Counted from the stretch's first letter, positions 47,242 through 56,261 are shown. The stretch is DNA of 64,000 nt from Candidatus Daviesbacteria bacterium (GCA_016176335.1 JACOXI010000004.1:1-64000); one strand, 5' to 3'. Numbers and translations: made by a program. Notes: generated from the letters alone by a model not told the origin.

Positions 47242-50200
47242 ATTTCTTTGCTCTAAAAAATATAATCGGTTTTTTAATAGTTATAACTTTGATCTCCGGT
47301 GTTGCTATTGGTGTAAGGCTGGTACAGCAGCAAACTCAACTTAAATCCAAAGCAGTTGATACTTGCGGAGATAATCCTGTACCTCCACCTGAAGGTGGTT
47401 ATACTTGGAAAGCGGATTGTAGTTCGGTATGTAATAGTAATACTGACTGTCCCATAGGAGCTAATAATCAAGAGGGGTGGTGTTATGGATTTGAAGGTGG
47501 AGCAAAGTGTCTTAAATTAGTATCAACTGGAAATGTAGGAACAGGTGCAGCACCTGTGGCAGGGCAAGCCTGCAGTGCTGCTGATGGTTGTGGTGAAAGA
47601 AATGGCCTCTATTGTCGAGGTTTTGATGGAGGATCTTACACATGGATTTCTGAAACAGATGCTAAGAACTTTTGCTCTAGTCAGCAACGTCTGACTGCCG
47701 AGTGTGAGGGCGTCACCAAAGCTTGGTGTTGGGATACTACTGGTACAGGGGCAGCAGCATGGCATCCCACCCCTCCCGAGGAAGGCAGGCAATGTGACAA
47801 GCGGATCAGTTGCGGCCGTGCAATATGGTTACCCGACCAAGGCAAGAAACTATATTGCCGAAGTTTTAATAACCAGAACGACTTTAGATGGATTGATGAA
47901 AACACAGCTTTGCAGCGCTGTGCCAGCAAACAGTACCAAACCACCCAATGTACCCCAGACGGCAGGAGCAGTCCGGAGACTACTGCCTGGTGTTGGAATG
48001 ATGGTTTGTGGCGTACCACTACCCCTCCTGCGGGTGGTCCAGATACCCCTGCCTGTACTGTGGATCTTAAAGCTAACGGATCTGATGGACCGGTGACTGT
48101 GGATAATAATGCCACCGTAACTTTATCCTGGACCTCTCAAAATGCTGACAGAGTTAATGCCACCGGGGCCTGGTCGGGATCAAAAAGTACTTCTGGTTCA
48201 GAAACCACTGATCCATTGTCTGGTCCCAGTAGTTCGACCTTTTCCCTAACTTGTTTTAAGAATAACTCTACCCAAACTTCGGTTGATTCTGTTCAAGTTA
48301 ATGTGAGAGGTCCCGGGGGTGCTGCACCATCTGCCCAAGATTTCTCTATTTCTGCTTCCGCCCCGAACCCGGCAAGTATTACAGCAGGAGCTTCTGCCAG
48401 CTCCACCTCCACCGTCACTATTACCTCACTTAACAGCTTCAACAGCGCTGTGGTTTTATCAGCCGTCTCTCCCCGTACAGATATCACTGCTAGCGTTAAT
48501 CCTACCTCCGTTACCCCTGCAGCTAATGGCACAGCAGCCACCAGTACTCTAACCATCACCACCGCTGCTGCTACCCCTGTCGGTAGTTACACCATCAACG
48601 TTACCGGTACCAGCGGAGCTCTCACCCACCCCGTCGCAGTCCCCCTAACAGTAGTTTCTACTGCTTCTGCTCCTACTGCAGGCAGCAGATGTGACTATGA
48701 CATATTAGATATAAACGGCAGGAGCGTAAAGACTACTGGCCCTATTTATGAAAATGATAGATACACCTTCAGAATTACCATGACCAATACCGGCAGAGCA
48801 GGACAGAGTGGAGATTGGACCAAATCTAACCAATGGTTGCAGGCACTTGAGAACACCGAATCTGCGTGGAGAATTGCCCAACGCTTTCAATTACCCAAAG
48901 ATCAGGTATCAAAAGATACAAGTGTTGTTTTTAATATAGATGCGACTGCTGGTCCGATTTCGACCCAAGATAAAAACTTTGAGGATAGGCCAACTTCCTT
49001 TTCCATGGCAGAAACCGGCACAGGCCCTTTTGGGGCAACTTGTCCTACGGAAGTAAGAGTCTTAAGAAAGCCGGCAGGTTTGGTATCTACCAAATGTTAT
49101 GTCATATCGGAGAATCGAAGTGAAGTAGATAGTGTCTTAAGTTGTGATGATCCTTTGGCAAAACCATATACTAACAATCCCACAATTAGAAACTACACTT
49201 TTAGAGATCAGACTCCCGGAAAAAAGTTCATCTTTGTTAAGTTTTTCGATGTCAATAACCGCCCCAGCAATATGATTACAAAAACCGTTACTTACTCCCC
49301 CAATCCGGCCATATCAAACGTTCTCTGTGCTTATGGTGGTTCCGGTCTGACCACCGTTTATAATATAACAGGTAATGGTTTCGGCTTGAGGAATGTCAAT
49401 AACAGGCTAAAAGTGGGTGATCAAAATGCCACAATACTGTCATGGGGGTCTGCAGAAATTACTGCCCAAGTTGATCAAAGAGTTGAAGGGGACACTGCTT
49501 TGCAGGTTGCTTTGGAAGATGGAAGAAAGGCTGACGGTTCTTGTGCTGTTGGGATAACCACAGCCACCTTGTCCGTTAAAAATCAATGCTTGAGTGGACA
49601 ATTTGATACGGATAATGTTGATGTGAAACTCTTTAGCAACGGGCCTGAACCGTTTGTCAGACAAACAATCAAAACAGATAAAGAAGGAAAAGCCCAAGGG
49701 TTTATTCCAAAACTTGAGAAAAACAAAAATTACACTATGATTGTTAAAGCTCCCGGTACTCTGGCAAAAGGAGTGGTATTTCGGACAACCTCGGGAACAA
49801 GTGTGATTGGGCCGATTGTTCTGCCTTGTGGAAATATTGCCCCTCTTCCTGTTCCTGATAACGTAATAAATTCATTTGATGTCAGTGCTCTTTTTTCCCA
49901 GTGGAGCTTGGTAAAAGATGTTTCAAAGCCGGCTGATTTGAATAGGGACGGCAGGGTCAACAGTGTTGATTATGCTTTTATGAAGCTTAATTTTAACCAG
50001 CAGGATGACGTATTTACCCTACCGGTTGTTGCGTCTCCTACTCCATCACCATCACCAAGTCCTTCACCTTCAGTTGTTCCTTCTTCCTTTTCCAGCGCCG
50101 ATGTATTTCGTGATTATATTCTGAATGCCTATGGTTTTACCGCAACTGCGGCGGATTTTATAAAGCGTAATTCTACTATTACAGTGAATGACTTAAGCGA

Positions 50201-50693
50201 TTCCTGTAGCGGTGGTGGAGGTTTTTGGATTCCGGCCACTAGAAATGTTCAATTGAATTGTGCCCAACACGAAGGGACAGTACATGAACTTTCTCATGTT
50301 TGGTGGCATACATTCAGGTTACAAAATCCAGAGATGGTTAAAGGACTAGCACGGGATGTGGTAAGGCTTGCAGATGGTGATGGATCATCAATTGCTGTGG
50401 CATTTGCCCGTACCTATGTATACGGAGATGGAGGAAGTTTTAAGGGAATGTATTGTAATAATGGTTGTGTTGCTGATGTCCATAATCTTCAAGATAGTGA
50501 TTTCGATCTAACAGAGGCAGCCAGTAATGCTAAAATTAATGATTGGGAAATTTATGCTGGTTTGTCCTCTTGGACTGTGGGGAGGTTTAAAACTGGTTCA
50601 AGAGCGTTACCATCTTACTTTTGGAAGTATTTCGAACCACAATTTACAGGAACAATCCAGATAACACCATACTATGACGGAGGACATGCTTGA
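47238..50693 (+). CDS. Large modular surface protein: Cys-rich repeats, Ig-like domains, dockerin-like module, HExxH domain
   Basis: 1151 aa. TM anchor at 5-30. Tandem Cys/Trp-rich units at about 42-265 (LYCRGFDGG; TKAWCWDTTG; KLYCRSFNNQ; TTAWCWNDG). Ser/Thr-rich Ig-like domains at about 275-475. A DUF11-like domain at about 485-640, a TIG-like unit near 690-770, and a carboxypeptidase-regulatory-like unit near 775-855. A dockerin-like module at about 868-915 has a degenerate first F-hand (NVINSFDVSALFSQW) and a good second one (DLNRDGRVNSVDYAFMKLNF). After a PSPSPSPS linker comes a C-terminal domain with VHELSHVWWH at about 1015, an HExxH zinc-protease motif, and TEAASN as a possible third ligand. 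Extracellular. Followed by two cohesin-like genes. Confidence 0.85.
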   Translation: MNFFALKNIIGFLIVITLISGVAIGVRLVQQQTQLKSKAVDTCGDNPVPPPEGGYTWKADCSSVCNSNTDCPIGANNQEGWCYGFEGGAKCLKLVSTGNVGTGAAPVAGQACSAADGCGERNGLYCRGFDGGSYTWISETDAKNFCSSQQRLTAECEGVTKAWCWDTTGTGAAAWHPTPPEEGRQCDKRISCGRAIWLPDQGKKLYCRSFNNQNDFRWIDENTALQRCASKQYQTTQCTPDGRSSPETTAWCWNDGLWRTTTPPAGGPDTPACTVDLKANGSDGPVTVDNNATVTLSWTSQNADRVNATGAWSGSKSTSGSETTDPLSGPSSSTFSLTCFKNNSTQTSVDSVQVNVRGPGGAAPSAQDFSISASAPNPASITAGASASSTSTVTITSLNSFNSAVVLSAVSPRTDITASVNPTSVTPAANGTAATSTLTITTAAATPVGSYTINVTGTSGALTHPVAVPLTVVSTASAPTAGSRCDYDILDINGRSVKTTGPIYENDRYTFRITMTNTGRAGQSGDWTKSNQWLQALENTESAWRIAQRFQLPKDQVSKDTSVVFNIDATAGPISTQDKNFEDRPTSFSMAETGTGPFGATCPTEVRVLRKPAGLVSTKCYVISENRSEVDSVLSCDDPLAKPYTNNPTIRNYTFRDQTPGKKFIFVKFFDVNNRPSNMITKTVTYSPNPAISNVLCAYGGSGLTTVYNITGNGFGLRNVNNRLKVGDQNATILSWGSAEITAQVDQRVEGDTALQVALEDGRKADGSCAVGITTATLSVKNQCLSGQFDTDNVDVKLFSNGPEPFVRQTIKTDKEGKAQGFIPKLEKNKNYTMIVKAPGTLAKGVVFRTTSGTSVIGPIVLPCGNIAPLPVPDNVINSFDVSALFSQWSLVKDVSKPADLNRDGRVNSVDYAFMKLNFNQQDDVFTLPVVASPTPSPSPSPSPSVVPSSFSSADVFRDYILNAYGFTATAADFIKRNSTITVNDLSDSCSGGGGFWIPATRNVQLNCAQHEGTVHELSHVWWHTFRLQNPEMVKGLARDVVRLADGDGSSIAVAFARTYVYGDGGSFKGMYCNNGCVADVHNLQDSDFDLTEAASNAKINDWEIYAGLSSWTVGRFKTGSRALPSYFWKYFEPQFTGTIQITPYYDGGHA

Positions 50694-50725
50694 CGGTAAC
50701 AACCGATAGGCGGTAAGCTAAAATT

Positions 50726-51310
50726 ATGGATAATCAAAATAAATGGCTAGGGTTAATCAATAAAAAAAACATCCTGATACTTTTGGGAGCGGTTATTGTG
50801 GTGGAAGTTTTGTGGGCCGGTTGGACTCTTTATCAAACAAACAGGCAGATCGTTCAAACGGTTCCCCCTGTTGCCACCAAACCTCAACCTACCCAAATTG
50901 AGCTTCGAACAGATAAAACAAGCGTTAAAGTGGGAGAAAAGTTTACAGTTTCTATAAATATGTTATCCGACAAATCAACTGACGGGGCTGATTTGATCAT
51001 AAATTATGACCCGAAACTTCTGTTGGCTGAACCGCTTACCTTGGGTACACTTTACAATGAATATCCCAAAAATACAATTGACGCTCGGGCTGGTAAGATT
51101 ACTGTTTCCGGTATTTCAACCGCAACGGACGGGATCAAGCCAAACGGGTTATTCGGTTCGATGGTATTTACGGCCAAAGGTCAAGGCCAGTCCTCTATAT
51201 CTTTGGAATTTACACCGGGATCAACAGTTGACACCAATATTATAGAACAAGGAACAGGCAAAGATATACTGGAGAAAGTCAAGAATGTGGAGGTAACAAT
51301 TAGTCCATGA
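50726..51310 (+). CDS. Membrane-anchored cohesin-like protein 1
   Basis: 194 aa. N-terminal TM at about 15-35 (KKNILILLGAVIVVEVLWAG), then a single cohesin-like domain (about 52-190). It shows the cohesin pattern V-x-V-G-x-x-F-x-V-x-I, DGADLIINYDPKLLLAEP and RAGKITVSGISTATDG with closing strands SSISLEFTPGSTVDT. The domain binds dockerins in known systems. The end VDTNIIEQGTGKDIL is matched in the next protein. Overlaps the next gene by 4 bp. Confidence 0.82.
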   Translation: MDNQNKWLGLINKKNILILLGAVIVVEVLWAGWTLYQTNRQIVQTVPPVATKPQPTQIELRTDKTSVKVGEKFTVSINMLSDKSTDGADLIINYDPKLLLAEPLTLGTLYNEYPKNTIDARAGKITVSGISTATDGIKPNGLFGSMVFTAKGQGQSSISLEFTPGSTVDTNIIEQGTGKDILEKVKNVEVTISP

Positions 51311-52104
51311 GAATTCAAAATGTTTTTCAAACTGCCTTCGGCAGAACAAAATTCAAAATTCAAAATTACAATTCAAAATTTAAAATTTTTAAAACTTTTT
51401 ACTTTTTACTTGCATTTTTGACTTTTAATTTTTACCTTTTAACTTTTCCCACCCCTGCGCTTGCCCAAGCCGCCACCCTGTCCCTTTCTCCCTCCTCGGG
51501 CACATTTAACAGGAGCTGTACCATTACTTTGGATATCAGATTGGATACAGCGGGAGCTCAAACAGACGGTACAGATGCGATCTTAACTTATGACTCATCA
51601 AGACTTACTGCTACCTCAATTACAAGCGGAAATATCTATCCTGATTATCCCGGAAATAATATTGATGATACGAACGGGAAGATTACTGTTTCAGGTTTAG
51701 CCTCTGTTTCTTCTGCTTTTTCCGGGCAAGGAAGTGTTGCTACGGTCAAATTTACGATTAAAGATAACGCTCCAACAGGTGCAACTCAAGTCAAGTTTGA
51801 TTTTGACCCGTCCGATAAAAGTAAAACTACAGATTCCAATGTAGTACAAAGAGGTACTGCTTCGGATATATTAAGTTCGGTGGTGAATGGAAATTATAAT
51901 GTTGGAACAGGCACATGCGCCGCCGCACCCGCAACAGCCGTAAAAGGAGGACAAGGAGCTGTTTCCACACCATCAGGTAAAACTCTCGATCAGTTAGTAG
52001 ACAAAACAGGAAAAGGACCAGGCACACCCGAGCTCACCTTTACCCTGACAATTGTGGGATCGGTTTTGGTAGTGTTGGGAATTTTAGGATTGGCACTACT
52101 CTAA
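51307..52104 (+). CDS. Cohesin-like protein 2 with signal peptide and C-terminal TM anchor
   Basis: 265 aa. Signal peptide 1-54 ending PALAQA; its DNA is built of caaaattcaaaatt and actttttactttttac words. Cohesin-like domain at about 55-205 (GTDAILTYDSSRL; NGKITVSGLASVSS; TTDSNVVQRGTASDIL), clearly homologous to the preceding protein. Linker, then a C-terminal TM (TLTIVGSVLVVLGILGLALL). Anchored at the opposite end from cohesin-like protein 1. Last gene of the surface operon. Confidence 0.82.
   Translation: MRIQNVFQTAFGRTKFKIQNYNSKFKIFKTFYFLLAFLTFNFYLLTFPTPALAQAATLSLSPSSGTFNRSCTITLDIRLDTAGAQTDGTDAILTYDSSRLTATSITSGNIYPDYPGNNIDDTNGKITVSGLASVSSAFSGQGSVATVKFTIKDNAPTGATQVKFDFDPSDKSKTTDSNVVQRGTASDILSSVVNGNYNVGTGTCAAAPATAVKGGQGAVSTPSGKTLDQLVDKTGKGPGTPELTFTLTIVGSVLVVLGILGLALL
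51318..51430 (+). repeat. Repeat words forming the signal peptide of cohesin-like protein 2
   Basis: A CTGCC-TTC-GGCAG mini-palindrome (51331-51343), three caaaatt units, then alternating acttttta / tttttac units. Read as the n- and h-region of the signal peptide. Confidence 0.65.
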
Positions 52105-52220
52105 TCTCAAATCTTAGATCTCCCGTCAAAGACGAGGCTCGCTCGCCTCGTGGCGAAGCAATGGGCCTCTGGCGGCAAATCGCAAATCTGCAACTTATGA
52201 CATTTGAGTTTTGAGATAAT
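52105..52220. repeat. TTTGAGAT-family repeat with GC-rich palindrome
   Basis: tctcaaatcttagatct on the left, acatttgagttttgagat on the right; between them ACGAGGC...GCCTCGT (7-bp perfect stem) and further gcgaagc words. The right end supplies the -35 TTGAGT of the second recombinase gene. Confidence 0.75.
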
Positions 52221-52233
52221 AATGTCGTACAAT
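52204..52233 (+). promoter_or_regulatory. Promoter of the second recombinase gene, -35 in repeat
   Basis: TTGAGT (52204-52209), 18 nt, TACAAT (52228-52233), 7 nt to the ATG at 52241. Confidence 0.6.
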
Positions 52234-52240
52234 ATTATTG

Positions 52241-53128
52241 ATGCAACTGTCCAATCTAATTACTGACTTCCTGGAATATTTAGAACTTGAGCGAAACGCC
52301 TCCCAACTGACAATTAAAAACTATGACTATTACCTGAAAAGATTTTTGGAATTTGCCCGCTCGCCATCGCTACGCTCAGGCGTTAGCGGGCGAGCCGGAA
52401 ATATTAGCCCCAGAGAAATCAATCTGGACTTGGTCGGGAAATACAGGCTATACCTGTCCCGAAAGCCGCTAAAACGCATCACCCAAAACTTTTTTCTGAT
52501 TGCCCTGCGGGCATTTTTGAGATACTTGGCGCAAATTGATATCACCACCCTACCTCCCCAAAAAGTGGAGCTTTGGGAAACAGACGCGCGACCGATAAAT
52601 TTTTTGGACCAAACTCACTTGAGATTTCTGCTTAAGGCTCCTGATATAACTAAAAAGGATGGTATGCGCGACCGTGCTATTTTGGAGATGCTTTTTTCAA
52701 CCGGTCTGCTTGTATCGGAATTGGCATCCTTAAATTGCGACACAATTAATTTAGGAAGTTGGGAATTTCGGATCATTGGAAAAGGAGGGAAAGAGCGGGT
52801 GGTTTTCATTTCCGATTCCGCTCATGGATGGTTGAGAAAATACCTAATGGTCAGAAAAGATACTTTTAAGCCCTTATTTATCAGGTTTCAAGGAAAAGTT
52901 GACCCTGCAAACGGCGGTGAATCAATGAGATTGACTACTCGCTCTATTGAGAGAATCGTAGAAAAATATGCTAGCCGGCTGGGTTTGCCTATCAAGGTTA
53001 CTCCCCACACATTAAGGCACTCATTTGCAATGGATTTGCTGACCTCCGGCGAGGATATAAGATCTGTTCAAGAAATGTTAGGTCACTCCTCTATCTCCAC
53101 CACGCAAATTTATACACGTCACAAATAA
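52241..53128 (+). CDS. XerC/D-type tyrosine recombinase 2
   Basis: 295 aa from the ATG at 52241 (a TTG at 52238 is also in frame). SAM-like N-domain (ITDFLEYLELERNASQLTIKNYDYYLKRFL), then FSTGLLVSELASLN, where the usual catalytic Arg before xSEL is Val, KGGKERVVFI (Lys), HTLRHSFAMDLLTSG (H-x-x-R) and MLGHSSISTTQIYTRHK (His, Tyr). The first Arg replaced by Val is odd and may reduce activity. RSPSLRSGVSGRAGN (about 40-54) is encoded by a GC-rich palindrome. Confidence 0.9.
   Translation: MQLSNLITDFLEYLELERNASQLTIKNYDYYLKRFLEFARSPSLRSGVSGRAGNISPREINLDLVGKYRLYLSRKPLKRITQNFFLIALRAFLRYLAQIDITTLPPQKVELWETDARPINFLDQTHLRFLLKAPDITKKDGMRDRAILEMLFSTGLLVSELASLNCDTINLGSWEFRIIGKGGKERVVFISDSAHGWLRKYLMVRKDTFKPLFIRFQGKVDPANGGESMRLTTRSIERIVEKYASRLGLPIKVTPHTLRHSFAMDLLTSGEDIRSVQEMLGHSSISTTQIYTRHK
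52355..52396 (+). repeat. In-frame GC-rich palindrome inside the second recombinase gene
   Basis: GCCCGCTCGCC at the left and GGCGTTAGCGGGC-GAGCC at the right pair; the centre has the gctacgctcagg word of the ychF-type repeats. It lengthens the inter-domain linker. Confidence 0.7.
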
Positions 53129-53162
53129 ATCTTACTTTTCCTCATCTGCTACAATATATTTT

Positions 53163-53714
53163 ATGGATCAAAAAACAAAAAACATTCTGATTAAAACCGC
53201 CCTGTTTATAGTAAGCATCAGTTTTGGCTGGTATCTGGTAAAAAGCGGCATCTTACTTAACTTAATTGCAACAGTTATTCCTTATAAATTTATAGCAGAG
53301 TTTATCGCCGGTGTTCTTTATACTTCTTTTCTAACCTCGCCTATATCCTTGGCCATGCTTTTGGTTATTGCTCAAGAGTCAAACCCCATCATGATTGCTC
53401 TAATTGGCGGATTGGGGGCCGCTTGTGGAGATCTTTTGATTATAAAATTATTCAGAGACAATAAAAGCGATGTTTTGAGTGTCACAAGACAGCTGCAACT
53501 TCACAAAATAGACACAATCCTTAAGAAATTTCATCTGGAATTCCTCATTCCCCTAATTGGGGCAGCAATTATTGCTTCTCCTTTCCCTGATGAGATTGGA
53601 CTGCTGATGCTTGGGGTGTCAAAATTAACATATGTAAGAATTGCCAAAATAAGTTTTGTCTTAAATTCAGCTGGAATCCTGCTTATTGTGACGCCTATTA
53701 ATTTACTCTCATGA
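53163..53714 (+). CDS. VTT/SNARE-associated-like small membrane protein
   Basis: 183 aa with four or five hydrophobic segments. GGLGAACGDLLIIKLFRDN and the re-entrant-like PLIGAAIIASPFPDEIGLLMLGVSK resemble the G-x-x-x-G-D and P-F-P motifs of VTT-type (DedA-related) proteins. Probable lipid scramblase- or transporter-like role. Extended -10 TGCTACAAT ends 7 nt before the ATG. Overlaps the ATPase gene by 4 bp. Confidence 0.65.
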   Translation: MDQKTKNILIKTALFIVSISFGWYLVKSGILLNLIATVIPYKFIAEFIAGVLYTSFLTSPISLAMLLVIAQESNPIMIALIGGLGAACGDLLIIKLFRDNKSDVLSVTRQLQLHKIDTILKKFHLEFLIPLIGAAIIASPFPDEIGLLMLGVSKLTYVRIAKISFVLNSAGILLIVTPINLLS

Positions 53715-56029
53715 AAGGATTAACCACCAAGCAAGCCAAAGAGGCACTTTTGCTGTACGGCCCCAATGTACTGCCCAAAAAAGGCGGCTATCCTGCCTTA
53801 AAAATATTTTTAAATCAGTTTAAAAATCCTTTCTCTTATGTTTTGCTTGCTGCTGTAGGATTTGCTTTTATTATTGGCGATAGAATTGACGCTGCTCTTA
53901 TTGCCTCAATACTGGTATTAAACACTGCTTTGGGTTTTTGGCAGGAATTTAAAGCTTCCCGTGAGCTTGAAGCTTTAAAAAGCCTGGAAGTGTTATATTG
54001 CAAAGTTTTAAGGGACGGATCTGTAGTTGAGATTCCCTCATCTTCGTTGGTCCCCAAAGATATAGTCATTTTGGAAGCAGGAGATAAGGTTCCCGCAGAC
54101 GGGAAAGCAATTGAAACATACTCTTTGCAAATTAATGAAGCAATCTTAAGCGGTGAATCTTTGCCGGTTGTGAAGGGTATCAAAGAGGGAGAAAATGCCC
54201 TTTTTCTAGGAACAACGGTGGCAGCGGGCAGAGGTAAATTTGAAGTTTTGAAAACAGGGTCTAACAGCCGTTTTGGTGGTATTGCCCGGTCTTTGACCGA
54301 GCTGGAAGACGAGAAAACTCCTTTGGAGATATCTTTGTCAAAACTTATCAAAAAAGTGGCAATTATTGTTTTATTGGTATCTGCCTTGATATTTTTCACC
54401 AGGTTCCTGCAAGGATTTGAGCCAAAAGAGGCATTCTTAACCAGTATTGCTTTGATGGTTGCTGCAGTTCCTGAAGGCTTGCCTGCTGTGGTGACCATAG
54501 TTTTGGCACTGGGAGTGCGTAAGATGTATGGCAAACATGCCCTAGTGCGCAAAATGATTGCGGTGGAATCCTTGGGAGGAGCAACCGTTATTTTGACAGA
54601 CAAAACAGGTACTTTAACAAAAAACCAGATGCGGGTGCAAAATGTCAGAAGTGTTAAAGGAAAAGAAGTTAATTTATTCAAGTGCGCTGTACTTTGCAAC
54701 AGCGCCAACTTGGTTTTAAAAGAAGATGGTTCTTCAGCTGAAGAATTTGACATACTGGGTGACACAACAGAGGGTGCACTGCTTCTTTGGGCAAAAGATC
54801 AGGGTAAAGATATTGATCTTTTAAGATCTGAAGGAAAACTTGTTGAGGAAATCCCCTTTTCTTTGCAAGCGAGAAAAATGACTGTTGTTTGGGAACATCA
54901 TGGCAAAAAGACAACCTATACCAAAGGCGCACCCGAGGTGATCTTAAAAGAAGTTAAATTGAGCGAGAAAGATTTGGAATTTTGGGATCAGGAATATCAG
55001 AAAATGGCCTCCAAAGGTTTGAGGGTTTTAGCATTCTCTGAAGATCGCGAGTTTTTAGGATTGGTGGGCATTGCCGATCAAATAAGAGATGAAGCCAAAG
55101 AGGCCATCAGGATTGCCAAAGGTGCAGGAATTAAGATTGCCATGGTCACAGGAGATAATGAGCTGACAGCAAAAACTGTGGCAGAAGAGCTTGGACTTTT
55201 AGGCAAGGGAGATGAGGTTTTGACAGGAGGCCAGCTTGCTTTGTTAACTGATGATGAGTTAAAGAATAGACTTGCTAAAGTTTCAGTTTATGCCAGGATC
55301 ACCCCCCAGGACAAATTAAGACTGGTGAAAGTTTTCCAAAGCATGGGAGAAGTGGTGGCAGTGACTGGTGACGGAGTAAATGATTCTTTGGCACTAAAAT
55401 CGGCCCAAATTGGAGTTTCTATGGGGAAAGTAGGCTCGGATGTGGCCAAGGAAGCATCTGATATAGTTTTGCTGGACGATAATTTTGCCACCCTTATTGT
55501 AGCTATTGAACAGGGAAGGTCAATTTATGCAAATATTTTAAAAGTTATTAAATTTTTGCTGACCGGAAATTTTTCCGAGATTTTACTTATTGGGGTGGCT
55601 TCTTTTTTGGCACTTCCTTCTCCCCTTTTGCCGGTACAAATTCTTTGGATTAATTTTGTCACCGACGGCTTGCCTGCCCTGGCCTTGGGATTTGATACTC
55701 CCTCATCTCACATTATGAAAATTTCTCCGCAAAAGGAGAACAATATCTTAAATCGTTCGATGGTTAGCTATATCTTAACAGGAGGTTTGACAATTGCCGC
55801 CATCTGTCTTGTGACCTTTTATTTTGTATATCAAAATCTTGGCTTGCCTGAAGCTCGGGCTTGGGTTTTTTCAACCATGGTTGTTTTACAGATGGCGTTG
55901 CCATTTATAATCAGAAGGCACCATTCAATTACTTCCAATAAAAAACTGTTAGGAGCTGTTATTTTGATGTTGGTGCTGCAAGCTTTAATTGTGACTGTGC
56001 CGCAGTTGGGAAGGATGTTTGGAATTTAA
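53711..56029 (+). CDS. P-type cation-transporting ATPase (P2 type)
   Basis: 772 aa. Cation_ATPase_N (TTKQAKEALLLYGPNVLPKK), actuator motif LSGESLPV, phosphorylation site ILTDKTGTLTKNQMRVQ, nucleotide domain TKGAPEVI, hinge VTGDGVNDSLALKSAQIGVSMG, and C-terminal TM bundle. M4 carries MVAAVPEGLPAVVT, the PEGLP motif typical of Ca2+/Na+/K+ P2 pumps rather than the CPC of heavy-metal pumps. Likely calcium or other cation exporter. It is slightly short for SERCA-like pumps. Confidence 0.93.
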   Translation: MKGLTTKQAKEALLLYGPNVLPKKGGYPALKIFLNQFKNPFSYVLLAAVGFAFIIGDRIDAALIASILVLNTALGFWQEFKASRELEALKSLEVLYCKVLRDGSVVEIPSSSLVPKDIVILEAGDKVPADGKAIETYSLQINEAILSGESLPVVKGIKEGENALFLGTTVAAGRGKFEVLKTGSNSRFGGIARSLTELEDEKTPLEISLSKLIKKVAIIVLLVSALIFFTRFLQGFEPKEAFLTSIALMVAAVPEGLPAVVTIVLALGVRKMYGKHALVRKMIAVESLGGATVILTDKTGTLTKNQMRVQNVRSVKGKEVNLFKCAVLCNSANLVLKEDGSSAEEFDILGDTTEGALLLWAKDQGKDIDLLRSEGKLVEEIPFSLQARKMTVVWEHHGKKTTYTKGAPEVILKEVKLSEKDLEFWDQEYQKMASKGLRVLAFSEDREFLGLVGIADQIRDEAKEAIRIAKGAGIKIAMVTGDNELTAKTVAEELGLLGKGDEVLTGGQLALLTDDELKNRLAKVSVYARITPQDKLRLVKVFQSMGEVVAVTGDGVNDSLALKSAQIGVSMGKVGSDVAKEASDIVLLDDNFATLIVAIEQGRSIYANILKVIKFLLTGNFSEILLIGVASFLALPSPLLPVQILWINFVTDGLPALALGFDTPSSHIMKISPQKENNILNRSMVSYILTGGLTIAAICLVTFYFVYQNLGLPEARAWVFSTMVVLQMALPFIIRRHHSITSNKKLLGAVILMLVLQALIVTVPQLGRMFGI

Positions 56030-56045
56030 ATAGGAAGCAAATAAA

Positions 56046-56258
56046 CTACACTGTTGGTTTACCTGCCAGGCCATAAATAAAAAGATCGTTTACCAGCCCG
56101 ATTGCCTGGTAAGGCCAGCTTAAAATAACACTGTAGAATCCGGGCGAGAGAAAAGATAGAAATGGCCATCTGTAATAAATTGCAAAAATTATGGCAAAAA
56201 TGAAGCCTATGGTGAAATAGCCAATTGCTATATTTGAAATCAGTTTACCTTTACCCAT
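56046..56258 (-). CDS. Small two-TM protein, 70 aa
   Basis: IAIGYFTIGFIFAIIFAIYYRW and SVILSWPYQAIGLVNDLFIY are two hydrophobic helices with a PGF-containing turn. No known family. It starts 3 nt after gyrA and so is probably translated from the gyrA message. Confidence 0.62.
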   Translation of the reverse strand: MGKGKLISNIAIGYFTIGFIFAIIFAIYYRWPFLSFLSPGFYSVILSWPYQAIGLVNDLFIYGLAGKPTV

Positions 56259-56261
56259 AAA

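Noticed and set aside
47681..48115. 144-aa minus-strand ORF in the surface gene
   Set aside because: It is a shadow of the Cys-rich repeat region; coding bias follows the plus-strand frame.
53836..54765. 309-aa minus-strand ORF opposite the P-type ATPase
   Set aside because: The opposite strand carries a complete set of P-type ATPase motifs; the antisense frame shows no family.
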